NCBI GenBank assembly: GCA_003255065.1
Contig: QAOA01001695.1
Coordinates: forward strand, 136,920-200,919
DNA from: Cercis canadensis
Lineage: Eukaryota; Streptophyta; Magnoliopsida; Fabales; Fabaceae
Direction: 5' to 3'
Length of the DNA stretch: 64,000 nucleotides
Positions 61,260 to 64,000 of the stretch are shown piece by piece (the stretch's first letter is position 1; the number at the start of each line of letters is the position of its first letter). The notes beneath the pieces are model-generated. The model ran no database searches. It worked only from the letters and a program-made list of their open reading frames with translations, and was not told the DNA's origin. The position numbers and the translations under genes are program-made.

Positions 61260-64000
61260 TAGTGAGTCACTATATCTCCCCCGGGACCTTATTTTGGTTT
61301 AACCCTGTTTCTGACTTTGATATTTTTCTTATTTTGCACTGTATCTGGGACGAGTCTGTTTCTTGGTGAGTCACTATATCTGCCCCAGTTCCCTGTTTCG
61401 GTTCATCCTTGTTTCTGTCTCGAATATTTTTCTTATGGTTCACTAAATCTGGGAAGAGACTGTTTCCAGGTGAGTCACTATATCTGCCCCAGGACAATGT
61501 TTCAGTTCATCCATGTTTGTGCCACAGATATTTTCCTTATGGTTTATTGTATCTGCGACGGGACTGTTTCCTAGTGAGTCACTATATCTACCCCGGGACC
61601 TTGTTTCTGTTCATCCCTGTTCCTGACTGGGATATTTTTCTTATTGTTCACTGTATCTGGGACGGGACTGTTTCCTGGTGAGGCACTATATGTGGACCGG
61701 GACCCAGTTTCAGTTCATTCATGTTTCTGCCTCTGATATTTTTTTATGGTTCACTGTATCTGCAACGGGTCTATTTCCTAGTGAGTCACTATATTTGCCC
61801 CGGGACCCTATTTTGGTTCAACCCTGTTTTTGACTTTGATATTTTTCTTATTTTGCACTGTATCTGGGACGGGTCTTTTTCCTGGTGAGTCACTATATCT
61901 GCCCCGGGACCCTATTTCGGTTCATCCCTGTTTCTGTCTCGAATATTTTTCTTATGGTTCACTAAATCTGGGAAGAGACTGTTTCCAGATGAGTCACTAT
62001 ATCTGCCCCAGGACAATGTTTCGGTTCATCCATGTTTGTGCCTGAGATATTTTTCTTATGGTTCACTGTATCTGCGACGGGACTGTTTCCTAGTGAGTCA
62101 CTATATCTGCCCCGGGACCTTGTTTCTGTTCATTCCTTATCCTGACTGGGATATTTTTCTTATTGTTCACTGTATCTGGGACGAGACTTTTTCCTGGTAA
62201 GTCATTATATGTGGACCGGGACCCTGTTTCGGTTCAACCATGTTTCAAAGTCGGATATTTTTCTTGTGCATCACTGTATCTTGGACGGGACAGTTTTCTG
62301 GTCAGTAACTATATTTGCCCCGGGACCCTGTTTCTGTACATCTTTGTATCTGAGTCGGATATTTTTGTTATGGCTCACTGTATCTAGGACGGGAGTGTTT
62401 CCTTGTGAGTCTCTAAATCTGCCCCGGGACCCTATTTCGGTTCATCCCTATATCTGAGTCAGATATTTTTCTTACAGTTCACTGTATCTGGGACGTGACT
62501 GTTTCCTGCTGAGTCACTATACTTACCTCGGGACCCTGTTTCAGTTCATTACTGTTTCTGACTCGGATATTTTTCTCTTTGATCACTGTATCTGGGACGG
62601 CACTGTTTCCTAGTGAGTCACTATATCTTCCCCGAAACCCTATTTCGGTTCATCCCTGTTTCTGACTAAGATATTTTTCTTATGGTTTACTATATCTAGG
62701 ACGAGACTGTTTCCAGGTGAGTCACTATATTTGCCTCGGGACCCTGTTTCGGTTCAATATTGTTTCTGGATCGGATAAATTTTCTTGTGAATCACTGTAT
62801 TTAGGACGACACTGTATCCTGGAGAGTCACTATATCTGCCCCTGGACCTTGTTTCGGTTCATCCCTATTTCTGACTCGGATATTTTTCTTATGGTTCACT
62901 GTATCTGCGACGGGTCTGTTTCCTAATGAGTCACTATATCTGCCCCGGGACCCTATTTTGGTTCAACCCTGTTTCTGACTTTGATATTTTTCTTATTTTA
63001 CACTGTATCTGTGACGGGTCTGTTTCCCGGTGAGTCACTATATCTGCCCCAGGACCCTATTTCGGTTCATCTTGTTTCTATCTCGAATATTTTTCTTATG
63101 GCTCACTAAATCTGGGAAGAGACTGTTTCCAAGTTAGTCACTATATCTGCCCCAGGACAATGTTTCATTTCATCCATATTTGTTCCACAGATATTTTTCT
63201 TATGGTTCATTGTATCTGCGACGGGACTGTTTCCTAGTGAGTCACTATATCTGCCCCGGGACTTAGTTTCTTTTCATCTCTGGTCCTGACTGGGATATTT
63301 TTCTTATTATTCACTGTATCTGGAACGAGACCGTTTCCTGGTGAGTCACTATATGTGGACCGGAACCCTGTTTCAGTTCATTCATGTTTCTGCCTCGAAT
63401 ATTTTTCTTATGGTTCACTGTATCTGCGACGAGTATGTTTCCTAGTGAGTCACTATATCTGCCCCGGCACCCTATTTCGGTTCAACCCTGTTTCTGACTT
63501 TGATATTCTTCTTATTTTGCACTGTATCTGGGACGGGTCTGTTTCTTGGTGATTCACTATATCTGCCCCAGGACCCTGTTTCCGTTCATCCCTGTTTCTG
63601 TCTCGAATATTTTTCTTATGGTTCACTAAATCTGGGAAGAGACTGTTTCCAGGTGAGTCACAATATCTGCCCCAGGACAGTGTTTCAATTCGTTCATGTT
63701 TGTGCCTCAGATATTTTTCTTATGGTTCACTGTATCTGCAATGGGACTGTTTCCTAGTGAGTCAATATATCAGCCCCGGGACCTTGTTTCTGTTCATCCC
63801 TGTTCCTGACTGGGATATTTTTCTTATTGTTCACTGTATCTGGGACGGGACTGTTTCCTGCTGAGTCACTATATGTGGCCTGGGATACTGTTTCAGTTCA
63901 TCCATGTTTATGCCTCGGATATTTTTCTTATGGTTCACTGTATTTGCGACGGGTCTGTTTCTTAGTGAGTCACTATATCTGCCCCGGGACCCTATTTCGG
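61260..64000. repeat. Array segment with 519-bp (5-monomer) higher-order period
   Basis: The marker GACTTTGATATT, which replaces GACTCGGATATT in one monomer type, occurs at 61313, 61832, 62977 and 63496: spacings 519, 1145 and 519 bp, i.e. 5, 11 and 5 monomers. Neighbouring variant monomers recur in step. Confidence 0.8.

Larger units (their letters stand above)
43755..64000. repeat. Satellite DNA array, monomer about 104 bp, about 195 copies
   Basis: Uninterrupted head-to-tail repeats to the window edge. Each monomer contains, in order: GGTTCACTGTATCTGGGACG, GGACTGTTTCCTGG, TGAGTCACTATAT, CTGCCCCGGGACC, CTGTTTCGGTTCATCC, TGACTCGGATATTTTTCTT. Sequential starts are 103-105 bp apart. Many monomer variants differ at fixed positions, and series of variants repeat together (higher-order repeats). 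GGGAC...CTGTTTC occurs twice per monomer, hinting at an ancient dimer of unequal halves. ORFs of 60-122 codons inside are by-products; the consensus has TGA in GGTGAGTCAC in one frame. No transposon insertion was seen in 20 kb. Confidence 0.95.

Noticed and set aside
44400..64000. Dozens of ORFs of 60-122 codons with recurring Ser/Tyr/Phe-rich peptides
   Set aside because: They are translations of the 104-bp satellite in rotating frames (104 is not divisible by 3), broken wherever the GGTGAGTC phase reads TGA. No start context, no non-repeat homology.
43755..64000. Regular repeats suggesting a CRISPR array
   Set aside because: No unique spacers: the entire 104 bp is repeated, and the genome is a plant's.

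Overview
This is nuclear DNA of a flowering plant, almost certainly a eudicot. The evidence is a plastid-targeted ABC1-family kinase gene with many small GT/AG introns, a telo-box/site-II promoter in front of a cytosolic ribosomal protein S15a-like locus, Athila-type Ty3/gypsy elements, several short DNA transposons and a long satellite array. The species cannot be named from sequence alone.

Layout. (1) 1-8.4 kb, minus strand: a gene for the plastid kinase ABC1K3, with 11 exons and 670 codons visible; its C-terminal exon(s) lie beyond the left edge. (2) 9.6-16.5 kb, plus strand: a decayed RPS15A (uS8) locus. Its long 5'-UTR intron holds a duplicated 380-bp segment and a broken intronless copy of a small membrane-protein gene, itself split by an 884-bp insert. 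Its last intron holds a 930-bp Mutator-like element with a 9-bp target duplication, and its last coding exon is cut by a 460-bp MITE. (3) 18.2-18.7 kb and 42.5-43.0 kb, minus strand: two diverged copies of a gene for a tiny secreted, proline-rich peptide. (4) 19.6-24.3 kb: an LTR fragment, one end of a CACTA element, a PLATZ transcription-factor pseudogene and purine-rich/poly-T DNA. (5) 24.3-42.3 kb: an Athila-like retroelement (5' LTR, gag-pol, no 3' LTR) fused to a type-2 lipid-transfer-protein pseudogene; the whole block appears twice, separated by one N. (6) 43.75-64.0 kb: a tandem array of a roughly 104-bp satellite, about 195 monomers, with several higher-order repeat periods (5-, 7- and 11-mers), running off the right edge.

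A key caution: seven single Ns occur (7118, 12454, 19272, 23564, 33229, 35511, 43601). At five of them the sequence just right of the N repeats sequence just left of it, over about 25 bp to 8.9 kb. This is what end-overlapping contigs or haplotypes look like when joined without merging, so the twin retroelement and the duplicated ABC1K3 exon are probably assembly artefacts.

Few genes here look functional: ABC1K3 and the two secreted-peptide genes. The other genes recognised carry stops, frameshifts or insertions. The real structural novelty is the satellite array.
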